Source: Cryobacterium inferilacus (GTDB lineage Bacteria > Actinomycetota > Actinomycetes > Actinomycetales > Microbacteriaceae). From it: a DNA stretch of 64,000 nucleotides. Shown in pieces: positions 1 to 7,323 of this stretch. The stretch spans positions 1 to 64,000 of the forward strand of contig NZ_JAIEUL010000012.1 of assembly GCF_019599185.1 (NCBI RefSeq), written 5' to 3'. The notes under the pieces are model-generated. The model searched no databases and was not told the origin of the DNA. It saw only the letters and a program-made list of their open reading frames with translations. The first letter of the stretch is position 1; every line of letters begins with the position of its first letter. The translations under genes and the position numbers were made by a program.

Positions 1-44
1 GCACAGTCGGCATCAACATCCCCAAAGAAACCGTCAATATCTAA
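1..44 (+). CDS. C-terminal tail of a gene entering from the left (partial)
   Basis: In frame 3 the first bases read as the last 13 codons of a protein (ending in PKETVNI) and then TAA at 42-44. The stretch is too short to recognise a family. It would be convergent with the TetR gene at 154-795, with a strong palindrome at 82-119 between the two stops, which fits a real gene end. The assignment is tentative because the frame is open for only 13 codons. Confidence 0.35.
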   Translation, partial: TVGINIPKETVNI

Positions 45-81
45 CCCAAGTGACTCCACTCAGCTTGACATCGCCCGCGTG

Positions 82-119
82 CGGACAATTGCGCCCGGTA
101 CGCCGGGCGCAATTGTCCG
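82..119. repeat. Dispersed palindrome, copy 1
   Basis: Perfect 17-bp arms (CGGACAATTGCGCCCGG and its complement) flank the loop TACG. The same element occurs at 29652-29691 and, with a few changes, at 45601-45640. All three copies sit just beyond the 3' end of a gene. In RNA it would form a very stable hairpin, so it may end transcription of both convergent neighbours, but it has no T-run. Confidence 0.85.
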
Positions 120-153
120 TTTGGGCAACACTTGGCTCGCGGGGCGACCCGGC

Positions 154-795
154 TCAGCTCCAGAGTGCGGCCATCTCCTCCGGCAGGGTGCGCAACCGCG
201 GCCAGCGCTCTGGCACGACCAGGCTCGGCAGCACGAACAACCACATCTCCACGACTCTCTGCACGAGGTCGTCGCGCCCGGTGAGCACGTCAGAGACCAC
301 CTGCACACCCGTGAACGCGGGGCTGATGAACCGGGCCGCGGCGGCCACATCCACATCGGCTCGCACATCGCCGTCACGGATGGCCCGGCGCAGCAGCACG
401 TCGCAGGCCGCGATCCACTCCTCGTATGGCCGAACGACCGGGGTGGTGAGGCTGCTCGACTCCATGGTCAGGCGGATGCCGGCCCGCGTCACCGGGTCGT
501 GGCGCAGCTGCTTCGACAGCTCGAACGCCATCCGAAGCAACACCTCCAGCCCGGGCTGCTCGCTGTGCAGCAGCTCGTTCCCCAGCGCGATCGCCCGCTC
601 GTGCTGCGCGTCGATGACGGCGAGGGCGAGGGCCTCCTTCGACTCGAAGTGAAAGTACAGCGCGCCCTTGGTGAGGCCGGACGCGACGCAGATGTCCGCC
701 ATCGAGGCACCGCCGAAGCCGAGGGCACCGAACACGTCGGCCGCCGCCAGGATGATCGCCGCCCGGGTTTCGACGGCACGGGCCTGCTTGATCAT
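154..795 (-). CDS. TetR-family regulator, gamma-butyrolactone-receptor (ScbR/ArpA)-like
   Basis: A 213-residue DNA-binding repressor. The N-terminal helix-turn-helix lies at about residues 30-50 (GGASMADI...GLTKGALYFHF), followed by ESKEALALAVIDAQ. That N-terminal pattern is typical of the Streptomyces autoregulator receptors, and the rest would be the ligand-binding and dimer domain. The ATG at 795 is chosen because it starts the HTH domain at the usual distance; the frame stays open further upstream but without family-like sequence. No butyrolactone synthase gene is visible nearby, so the ligand is unknown. A nested palindrome at 861-891 in its upstream region is the likely operator and could also control the divergent small membrane-protein gene. 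The family call is from sequence pattern only. Confidence 0.8.
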   Translation of the reverse strand: MIKQARAVETRAAIILAAADVFGALGFGGASMADICVASGLTKGALYFHFESKEALALAVIDAQHERAIALGNELLHSEQPGLEVLLRMAFELSKQLRHDPVTRAGIRLTMESSSLTTPVVRPYEEWIAACDVLLRRAIRDGDVRADVDVAAAARFISPAFTGVQVVSDVLTGRDDLVQRVVEMWLFVLPSLVVPERWPRLRTLPEEMAALWS

Positions 796-860
796 GACGC
801 TCCTCTGGCCGGCTCTGGCGCCACCAGGCGCGGCGTACACGAATGTTACGACTTCGTCTC

Positions 861-891
861 CGAAAGAATCATACCGTTTGGTATGCTTTCG
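861..891. promoter_or_regulatory. Nested palindromic operator between tetR and the PLDc_N gene
   Basis: The core is CATACC-GTTT-GGTATG at 870-885, with perfect 6-bp arms. A second pair, CGAAAG (861-866) and CTTTCG (886-891), surrounds it and is offset by three bases on the left. ATACC/GGTAT arms are typical of TetR-family sites, including autoregulatory elements of butyrolactone receptors. The position in the divergent region suggests autoregulation; this is inference. Confidence 0.6.
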
Positions 892-1011
892 GCAGGCCGG
901 GCGAACATTCCGGGGGGAACCTGTTTTCCCGGCCGACGACCATTGCAGTTCGTATCGCCAAGCCCCCCGTTCGCTGTGCACCATCTGCCGGGATCGAGGG
1001 GAAACCGACGC

Positions 1012-1305
1012 ATGAACACCACCACATTCCACCTGGCCGCCCGCCTGGAATCCGGGGGTACCGGCAACGTGCTGGACGGCAACGGGGTCGACGGGGCCCA
1101 GCTGGGTGCGGTGATCGGCCTGACGCTCCTGGTCCTGGCCGCGCTGGGCGCCATCCTGCTCATCGTCGCCGCGCTCGTGCAGATCATCCAGGCCGTGCAC
1201 CTGCGCGAGCCGGCCCGCACCCGCTGGATCCTGTCGGTGGTCTTCGCGCCCGTCTTCGGCGCGATCGCCTGGTTCGCGGTGGGAAACCGCCCCCAGCTGG
1301 GCTGA
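1012..1305 (+). CDS. Small PLDc_N-type membrane protein
   Basis: A 97-residue protein with two membrane segments, about residues 30-60 (LGAVIGLTLLVLAALGAILL) and 71-90, separated by a short charged loop (HLREPARTRW). The second segment, followed by WFAVGNRP, is the pattern of the PLDc_N domain found alone in small actinobacterial membrane proteins or at the N-terminus of cardiolipin synthases. No HKD phospholipase motif is present, so it is not itself a lipase. The ATG at 1012 has a GAGGGGA-like ribosome binding site 7-10 bases upstream. It is divergent from the TetR gene, which may regulate it. Confidence 0.7.
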   Translation: MNTTTFHLAARLESGGTGNVLDGNGVDGAQLGAVIGLTLLVLAALGAILLIVAALVQIIQAVHLREPARTRWILSVVFAPVFGAIAWFAVGNRPQLG

Positions 1306-1326
1306 GCCGGAGCCACGCTCGGCACC

Positions 1327-1863
1327 TCAGGAGCCACCGATCGGCCGCACCACGAGCACCGGGCAGTCCGCGTGCCGCACGCACTGTTCGCTCACCGAGC
1401 CGAGCAGCATCCCGGCCAGGCCGCCGCGTCCCCGGGAGCCGACCACGAGCATCCTGGACCCCTTCGACACTTCGATCAGGGTCTTCGCCGGGCCTCCCAA
1501 AGCCACCCGGTACTCCACGGTGAGATTCGGATGCGCGGCCACAACGGCGCTCACATCTTTCTTCAGCCGCTCCAGCACGGCGCCGGCGTAGTCGGAGTAC
1601 GACGACACGTAGCCGAACTCCCAGTTCGCCGGGCGCGGGGCGGTATCGATCGACCAGGCCCGCACCACGGTCACCGGCACCGCCAGGCCGGCGGCGAGGT
1701 CGAGCGCCACCGTCAGAGCGTGGTTCGCGTCGGCCGAGCCGTCGTGTCCGACGACGATGCCGGCGCTCGGTCCCGGCTCCTGCGCGGGTTGGGCGCTGGC
1801 CTCGGCGTGTACGGCCGCGGCGTCGCCGGTCGGCGCGGGGTCCGGCTGGGTGTCAGGAACCAT
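1327..1863 (-). CDS. Universal stress protein, UspA family
   Basis: A 178-residue cytoplasmic protein with one Usp domain. The domain begins at GIVVGHDGSADANHAL, and the C-terminal ATP-binding signature GSRGRGGLAGMLLGSVSEQCVRHADCPVLVV is complete. About 45 N-terminal residues rich in Pro and Ala precede it. The ATG at 1863 is chosen because AGGAGG lies 6 bases upstream; the frame is open further 5' but that stretch is not family-like. The G-2x-G-9x-G(S) pattern implies ATP binding. It lies just downstream of the kinase-GAF gene on the same strand, with a gap of about 120 bases. Confidence 0.9.
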   Translation of the reverse strand: MVPDTQPDPAPTGDAAAVHAEASAQPAQEPGPSAGIVVGHDGSADANHALTVALDLAAGLAVPVTVVRAWSIDTAPRPANWEFGYVSSYSDYAGAVLERLKKDVSAVVAAHPNLTVEYRVALGGPAKTLIEVSKGSRMLVVGSRGRGGLAGMLLGSVSEQCVRHADCPVLVVRPIGGS

Positions 1864-1981
1864 GATGACCTCCTGCCGCGACGGGCGGCGAATCCGACCT
1901 CTGCGGCTGCCCCCATTCAACCGCTCCGGGGTCGCCGCCGAAAGAGCACGGCCCAAGCGGCGCGTCGGGGCGGATGCCGGT

Positions 1982-3412
1982 TCAGCCCAGCAGCGCCCGC
2001 CGGTCCAGCAGCGCCTGGCGGCTGTCCAGGCGCAGCTCGAGTTCGCTCATCACGGTGGCGGCGAGATCCTCGAGGGTGGCCAGCTGGGCAGGAGTGAACT
2101 CGCGCGGCACGTAGTCGATCACGCAGAAGGTACCCAGGTTGTGGCCGTCCCTGGAGGTCAGCGGTACCCCGGCGTAGAACTGCAGGCCCATCTCGCCGGC
2201 CACGAGCGGGTTCGCCAGCGCGCGCGGGTCGGTGCGGGCATCCGACACCACCCACGGCTCGTTGTGCAGAATCGCACTGGCGCACAGTCCCGCGTCCCGG
2301 TCGATTTGGGCGGCGCTCAGCCCATGCCGGGACTTGAACCAGATCCGGTCGTAGTCCACGACGCTCACCAGGGCGATCGGCACGTCGAAGATGCGGGCGG
2401 CCATGCCGGTGATCCGGTCGAACGCCCCATCCGGTGGCGTGTCGAGCAGGTCGTACCGGCGCACGGCGCTCATCCGGCCCTCTTCGTCCGCGGCCTCTGG
2501 TGCCCCCGGCCGGGTGAGGCGTGCCGTGGGCGCGAGCTGCACTGGTGCGTCGGCGCGGTGCCGGCCGGAGGCCCCGATGATGAGCTGGCGCAGCGCCAGC
2601 ACCAGGTCGTGCACGAGCGGGCGGTCGCGCGGGTCGAGTGCGGTCATCGCGGCGAGCAGGCCGGCCCAGGCTCTGGGCACGGTCGCGGGGATCACCGGGT
2701 CGTTCAGCAGCCGGGCCAGCGCCGAGGGCACGGCAGAGCCGGGAAAGGCGACCTCGCCGGTGAAGCATTCCAGCAGCACCAGGCCGAGCGCGTAGACGTC
2801 GCTGGCCGGGCCGACGGGGTCCCCCTTGGCCTGCTCGGGGCTCATGTAGTGCGCGCTGCCGGTGGCGGTGCCATCCTGGGTCAGCCGTTCGGATTCGGCG
2901 AGCAGGGCGATACCGAAGTCGGTGAGCTTGGCCCGGGTGCGGGAGTTGTCGCCGTTGTAGTCCACCATCAGCACATTCGCCGGCTTCACGTCACGGTGCA
3001 CCACGCCACGGGAATGGATGTACTCCAGCCCCTCTGCCAGGTCGTACCCGAGCTGGGCGATCTGGCGCACGGGCAGCGGCCCGGCGGCGAGCTTGCGCTG
3101 CAGGTCGGCGCCCTCGACGAGTTCCATCACCAGGTAGATGCGCGGCAGGGCGGGCACGCTGCGGTCCACGGCCGCGTCGAGCAGGGTGACCAGGCTGTGG
3201 TGGCTGAGCGAGGCGAGGATATTGACCTCGTCCTCCTGGCGGCGCACATCAGCGGCCGCGGTGGCGGAGGCCAGGAAGATCTTGATGGCCACATTGCGAC
3301 CGAGGAACTCGTCCCTGGCCTTGTACACGGCGCCCATGCCGCCCTGGCCGATCAATTCCAGCAGCCGGTACCGACCTCGCAGGAGGCCCGTGGCTGCACC
3401 GTTCTCCGGCAC
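1982..3412 (-). CDS. Ser/Thr protein kinase fused to a C-terminal GAF domain
   Basis: A 476-residue soluble protein. A PknB-type kinase domain spans about residues 14-275: the glycine loop GQGGMGAVY (22-30), Lys44 in VAIK, the catalytic HRDVKPAN (139-146) and DFG (165-167), followed by GTATGSAHYMSPEQ. A GAF domain spans about 320-460 and resembles the GAF sensors of bacterial diguanylate cyclases (DLLDTPPDGAFDRIT...VPIALVSVVD...WFKSRHGL...). Typical actinobacterial PknA/PknB kinases instead have a membrane segment and an external sensor, and this protein has neither, so input is probably cytoplasmic. It starts with GTG. All key catalytic residues are present. Its ligand and targets are unknown. 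Confidence 0.9.
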   Translation of the reverse strand: MPENGAATGLLRGRYRLLELIGQGGMGAVYKARDEFLGRNVAIKIFLASATAAADVRRQEDEVNILASLSHHSLVTLLDAAVDRSVPALPRIYLVMELVEGADLQRKLAAGPLPVRQIAQLGYDLAEGLEYIHSRGVVHRDVKPANVLMVDYNGDNSRTRAKLTDFGIALLAESERLTQDGTATGSAHYMSPEQAKGDPVGPASDVYALGLVLLECFTGEVAFPGSAVPSALARLLNDPVIPATVPRAWAGLLAAMTALDPRDRPLVHDLVLALRQLIIGASGRHRADAPVQLAPTARLTRPGAPEAADEEGRMSAVRRYDLLDTPPDGAFDRITGMAARIFDVPIALVSVVDYDRIWFKSRHGLSAAQIDRDAGLCASAILHNEPWVVSDARTDPRALANPLVAGEMGLQFYAGVPLTSRDGHNLGTFCVIDYVPREFTPAQLATLEDLAATVMSELELRLDSRQALLDRRALLG

Positions 3413-3590
3413 GCTCCCCGCCTTCCCTGAGAGCTAAATCATATCCAGCCGGATGCCTCTCACGGCCGCTGACGACCCCCCGCAGCGGGCAATCGTTAGG
3501 GGCCCGTAATATCTTCCCGAGCACGACCTCCGCCTGCGCTTCGCAGGCTGCTCCCACCCGGCGGTGGCGTGCCTTCGCTAGTGTCGAAGA

Positions 3591-4511
3591 ATGAGCTTTC
3601 TCGAGCGTCACCGCCTGTCCGCGCTCGCGACGGCGGCGGTCCTCGTGGTCACGCTGTCCGGGGCGGCCCTCATCAACGGTGCCGTGCGCGCCGAACCGGC
3701 CATCGCCGAGCCCGCCCCGATGATCGCCACCGAAGCGGTCGACATGGCCGAGTTCGAGCCGGGTCGCATCGTCAGCGACTTCACCTTCTTCAATCCCGAC
3801 GCCATGACAGAGGCCGAGGTGCAGTCGTTCCTGCAGTCGCGCAGCTGCACGAGCAGCGACGATTCCCCCTGCCTCTGGGAGTACCGCACGGACACCGTCG
3901 ACCAGCCCGACGCCGGGGCAGGTCATTGCGACGCGTACGTCGGCGCGGAGCACGAACGGGCCAGCCGCATCATCAGCAAGGTCGCCGAGGCCTGCGGCAT
4001 CAGCCCGCGGGTGCTGCTCGTGCTGCTGCAGAAGGAGCAGTCCCTGCTCAGCCGGCCCACCATAGACGGTTACCTGCGGGCCACCGGGTACGGCTGCCCG
4101 GACACCGCCGATTGCGACGCCGAGTTCTTCGGCTTCTTCAACCAGGTCTACCGCGCCGCCTGGCAGTTCCGGCAGTACACCCAGGAACCCGACCGCACCT
4201 ACCAGATCGGTGACGTCGAGGTGGGCTACAACCCGGACGCCGCCTGCGGGGCCAGCACCGTCGACATCCAGAACCAGGCCACTGCGAACCTGTACAACTA
4301 CACGCCGTACCAGCCCAACGAGGCGGCCCTGGCCGAGGCCGGCCAAGACGGTGACGGATGCTCCACCCACGGCAACCTCAACTTCTGGCTGTTCTACTCG
4401 GCCTGGTTCGGCTCCGCCGACACCGACCCGTACCCGAGCGTGTTCGATTCCTGCCTCAACTACGCCGGCGGTCAGCCGTGCCGGGTGCCCGAGCTCGTTC
4501 CCGCGCTGTAA
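3591..4511 (+). CDS. Secreted protein of unknown function, hemagglutinin/transglycosylase-like
   Basis: A 306-residue exported protein. An N-terminal signal or anchor segment covers residues 9-31 (LSALATAAVLVVTLSGAALI). The mature part begins near GRIVSDFTFFNPDAMTEAEVQSFLQ and has a central helix-rich stretch with LLVLLQKEQSLLS, a pattern reminiscent of lysozyme or transglycosylase folds with a catalytic Glu. Several Cys residues could form disulfides. Actinobacteria carry many such proteins, often annotated as hemagglutinin without experimental basis. Its stop lies 29 bases before the acetolactate decarboxylase start, so the two are probably co-transcribed. Function not assigned. Confidence 0.7.
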   Translation: MSFLERHRLSALATAAVLVVTLSGAALINGAVRAEPAIAEPAPMIATEAVDMAEFEPGRIVSDFTFFNPDAMTEAEVQSFLQSRSCTSSDDSPCLWEYRTDTVDQPDAGAGHCDAYVGAEHERASRIISKVAEACGISPRVLLVLLQKEQSLLSRPTIDGYLRATGYGCPDTADCDAEFFGFFNQVYRAAWQFRQYTQEPDRTYQIGDVEVGYNPDAACGASTVDIQNQATANLYNYTPYQPNEAALAEAGQDGDGCSTHGNLNFWLFYSAWFGSADTDPYPSVFDSCLNYAGGQPCRVPELVPAL

Positions 4512-4540
4512 CCACCCCGACGCACTCAGGAGGACCCATC

Positions 4541-5269
4541 GTGGACGTTCCCACCGGCCGCCATCTCGTCTACCAGACCAGCCTGATGAGCGCGCTCCTC
4601 GACGGCATCTACGACGGTGACACCACCGTGGCCACCCTGCTGGAGCACGGTGATTTCGGGCTCGGCACCTTCAACGCGCTCGACGGTGAGATGCTGATCC
4701 TCGACGGCGTCTGCTACCGGATGCGCGTGGACGGCACCGTGGCACCTGCCGCAGCAGATGACCTGACCCCGTTCGCCGTCGTCACCGAGTTCGTGCCCAG
4801 TGTCACCATCCCCGTTGACACGCCCGCCACCCGCGACGAGGCGGTGGCCCTCATCACCGATCGGCTGCAGAGCGCCAACTATCTGTACGCGGTGCGGCTC
4901 ACCGGTGAGTTCGAGTGGGTGCGGGTGCGGGCCGTGCAACGGCAGGAGAAGCCGTACCAGCCCATGTCGGAGGCTATCCGCGGCGAGAAGACCCTCGAGT
5001 TCGGCCGCTCCACCGGCGTCGTCGCGGGGTTCCGCACCCCGCTCTACGGGCAGGGCATTGGGGTGCCGGGCGGGCACGTGCACTACATCGACGCCGACCG
5101 CGGCCACGGCGGCCACGTGCTCGACTTCCAGCTGCTCTCCGGCACGATCGAGATCTGCATCGGCACCGACCTGCACCTCGAGCTGCCGCTCACGGCCGAG
5201 TTCAAGGACGCCGACCTCAGCCCAGACGACCTCGCCGACCAGATCGAGCAGACCGAAAACCACCGCTGA
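4541..5269 (+). CDS. alsD: Alpha-acetolactate decarboxylase
   Basis: A 242-residue cytoplasmic enzyme converting 2-acetolactate to acetoin. Visible features are YQTSLMSALLDGIYDG at the N-terminus, FGLGTFNALDGEMLILDG with a conserved acidic residue, and the zinc-site region GGHVHYIDADRGHGGHVLDF, which supplies the His-x-His and a third His. The length matches the family. The GTG at 4541 is chosen because AGGAGG lies about 8 bases upstream and the family-like sequence starts there. No acetolactate synthase (alsS) or alsR regulator is adjacent, so the substrate would come from branched-chain amino acid synthesis or another locus. Confidence 0.92.
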   Translation: MDVPTGRHLVYQTSLMSALLDGIYDGDTTVATLLEHGDFGLGTFNALDGEMLILDGVCYRMRVDGTVAPAAADDLTPFAVVTEFVPSVTIPVDTPATRDEAVALITDRLQSANYLYAVRLTGEFEWVRVRAVQRQEKPYQPMSEAIRGEKTLEFGRSTGVVAGFRTPLYGQGIGVPGGHVHYIDADRGHGGHVLDFQLLSGTIEICIGTDLHLELPLTAEFKDADLSPDDLADQIEQTENHR

Positions 5270-5283
5270 CCCCGGCTGAGTGC

Positions 5284-5666
5284 GCTGGTCGAGCCTGTCG
5301 AGACCCCGCGGGCCGACCCACGAACGCGCCCACCTCACCAGATCTCGACAAGCTCGATCAACGCTGGGTCGCGCCCACGTCGCTGGTCGAGCCTGTCGAG
5401 ACCCCGCGACCCGACCCACGAACGCGCCCACCTCACCAGATCTCGACAAGCTCGATCAACGTATGGTCGCGACCACGTCGCTGGTCGAGCCTGTCGAGAC
5501 CCCGCGACCCGACCTCTGAACGCACGTCACCAGATCTCGACAAGCTCGATCAACGCTGGGTCGCGCCCGTCCCGCACGGTCGCGACCGCGTCGCTGGTCG
5601 AGCCTGTCGAGACCCCGCGACCCGACCTCTGAACGCACGTCACCAGATCTCGACAAGCTCGATCAG
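5284..5666. repeat. Four tandem TCGAG-rich repeats
   Basis: Four units begin at 5284, 5382, 5480 and 5593, with lengths 98, 98, 113 and a truncated last unit of about 74. Each starts with GCTGGTCGAGCCTGTCGAG and ends with the module GATCTCGACAAGCTCGATC. Both modules are imperfect palindromes. The array fills the whole 393-base gap between alsD and the HTH gene, and the last unit contributes the stop codon of the HTH gene. The 25 bases of the end module recur exactly, inverted, at 11060-11084. Similar TCGAG-rich elements are common in Microbacteriaceae. Confidence 0.9.
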
Positions 5667-5938
5667 CGGGTGTGGCCCGGCCACAGCGCCGCATCCAGCC
5701 CGCGCTCCAGCTTGGCGATCGTCTCCATGTCCGGCCAGGCCCTGCCCTCGAGGATGCCGATCAGCGTCGCGTGGTTCATCCCGCAGGTCTCGGCGGCGCT
5801 CCGGATGCTCCGCTCGCCGATGGCCCGGCGCAGATTGCCCGCGAACACCCGGGCAACCTCCCCGATCGGGTCGCTGGCCGGGCCGTCCGGCCACGCCGCG
5901 ACCAGCTCATGGGGCTTCAGGCGGATGGTGCGTGACAT
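5663..5938 (-). CDS. Small XRE-like helix-turn-helix protein
   Basis: A 91-residue protein. The C-terminal half (RSIRSAAETCGMNHATLIGILEGRAWPDMETIAKLERGL) has the helix-turn-helix pattern of XRE/Cro-type regulators, and the first 40 residues are unlike a known domain. The ATG at 5938 is chosen from the start of a plausible folded region; the open frame runs further upstream across a 16-bp tandem duplication. Its stop codon lies inside the last unit of the repeat array, so its final residues come from the repeat or the array ended there. Target unknown. Confidence 0.65.
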   Translation of the reverse strand: MSRTIRLKPHELVAAWPDGPASDPIGEVARVFAGNLRRAIGERSIRSAAETCGMNHATLIGILEGRAWPDMETIAKLERGLDAALWPGHTR

Positions 5939-5944
5939 TCCCCC

Positions 5945-5976
5945 AGCGTAGAGGCACGTCAGCGTAGAGGCACGTC
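5945..5976. repeat. 16-bp perfect tandem duplication
   Basis: AGCGTAGAGGCACGTC occurs twice head to tail between the start of the HTH gene and the stop of the methyltransferase gene at 5980. It could be a chance slippage duplication or a doubled binding site just upstream of the HTH gene. Confidence 0.8.
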
Positions 5977-5979
5977 GAC

Positions 5980-7323
5980 TCAGGGTGTCCACCACGGCCG
6001 CAACGGCAGCGTGCCGCCGCCCCTCTGGTCGGGCCTGGTCATCAGCACCTGGTGCAACTGGATGCCGTTGCTCTCGAAGGCGAGCCGAGAGCCGGCCATG
6101 TACAGACCCCACACCTTCGCGGTGGGGAGCCCGACCTCGGCGACCGCCTCGTCCCAGTGCTCCACCAGGTTGGCGCCCCAGTCCCGCAGTGTCATCGCGT
6201 AGTGCTGCCGCAGGTTCTCGTCGTGCAGCACCTCCAGGCCGGTGTCATGCGCGTCGCTGATGATCCGGCCCACTCCGGTGATCTCTCCGTCTGGGAACAC
6301 GTAGCGATCGATGAATCCACCCGCCTGGGCGCGCGCCCGGTTGTCCGGCCGGGTGATGGAGTGGTTGAGCAACAGCCCGCCGGGGCGGAGCCGGGACTGC
6401 AGAACGGCGAAGTACGACGGATAGTTCCGCCGGCCGATGTGCTCGAGCAGCCCGATCGACGACACCGCGTCGAACCCGGTTTCCGTGACTTCACGGTAGT
6501 CGGCGTGGCGCACCTCGGCCAGATCGCTCAGGCCCTCGGCCGCGATGGCCCGCTGCGCCCACTCGGCCTGCTCGGCCGACAGCGTCACACCGGTGGCGTG
6601 CACGCCACGGCGTGCGGCGTAGCGCACCATGCCGCCCCAGCCGCAGCCGACGTCGAGCAACCGATCCCCCGCTTTCAGCCGCAGCTTGTCGAACACGAGC
6701 CGGTACTTGTTGTCCTGCGCCTCCTCGAGGGAGGCGTCATCGTGCGGGTAACAGGCGCAGGTGTAGGTCATCGAGGGTCCGAGCACCCACTCGTAGAAGG
6801 TGTTGGACACGTCGTAGTGGTGGTGGATCGCGTCGGCGTCCCTGGTCTTGGTGTGCCGGAGTCCCCCGGCGATCCTGCGCCACCTGGGCAGCGCTTCCTC
6901 GGGCGGCGGCGCTACCGGGCGCAGTCGGTCGACACCGATCGAGCGGATGATGTCGGCCAGCATCCGTACCGGCGGGCGGGTGAAGACGAGGCTGTCGGCG
7001 AGCGCCGCGAGCAGTGCGTATGGGTCGCCAGGGTGCACGCCGCGAATCTCGAGGTCACCGGCGATGTAGGCGCGGGCGAAACCGAGGTCGCCGCGGCCGG
7101 TGGCGAGATAGCTCGTGCCGCGCGGGTTCCGCAGCTCCAGCCCGAATGGCGCGTCGGGCGGCCCGGCCGAACTCCCGTCGTAGGCGGTGAACGAGAGCGG
7201 AAGCCGGCCGCCGACCAGGATCTCCAGGACCTCGGCGAGGGAGAACTTGCCCGCCATTCCGGCGTGCGCTGGCGCATCCGTCAGCGACGTCGCCGCCGTC
7301 GAGTGGTCCTTGAACGTGGTCAT
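5980..7323 (-). CDS. SAM-dependent fatty acyl methyltransferase (CFA synthase family, UfaA1/TmsB-like)
   Basis: A 447-residue member of the cyclopropane-fatty-acid synthase family. The SAM-binding motif LLDVGCGWGGM and the family signatures AIHHHYDVSNTFYEWVLGPSMTYTCACY and SIGLLEHIG are intact, with an N-terminal lipid-binding domain of about 150 residues. It overlaps the upstream FAD-oxidoreductase gene by 4 bases. In mycobacteria and related genera an adjacent methyltransferase and FAD-oxidoreductase pair (BfaB/BfaA or TmsB/TmsA) methylates oleoyl lipids and reduces the product to 10-methyl stearate. The same arrangement here suggests that role; plain cyclopropanation is the alternative. 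Confidence 0.85.
   Translation of the reverse strand: MTTFKDHSTAATSLTDAPAHAGMAGKFSLAEVLEILVGGRLPLSFTAYDGSSAGPPDAPFGLELRNPRGTSYLATGRGDLGFARAYIAGDLEIRGVHPGDPYALLAALADSLVFTRPPVRMLADIIRSIGVDRLRPVAPPPEEALPRWRRIAGGLRHTKTRDADAIHHHYDVSNTFYEWVLGPSMTYTCACYPHDDASLEEAQDNKYRLVFDKLRLKAGDRLLDVGCGWGGMVRYAARRGVHATGVTLSAEQAEWAQRAIAAEGLSDLAEVRHADYREVTETGFDAVSSIGLLEHIGRRNYPSYFAVLQSRLRPGGLLLNHSITRPDNRARAQAGGFIDRYVFPDGEITGVGRIISDAHDTGLEVLHDENLRQHYAMTLRDWGANLVEHWDEAVAEVGLPTAKVWGLYMAGSRLAFESNGIQLHQVLMTRPDQRGGGTLPLRPWWTP

Noticed and set aside
5284-5666. CRISPR array or rRNA/tRNA remnant
   Set aside because: Units are about 100 bp and contiguous, without spacers of uniform size, and no cas genes are near. They look like REP-type repeats.
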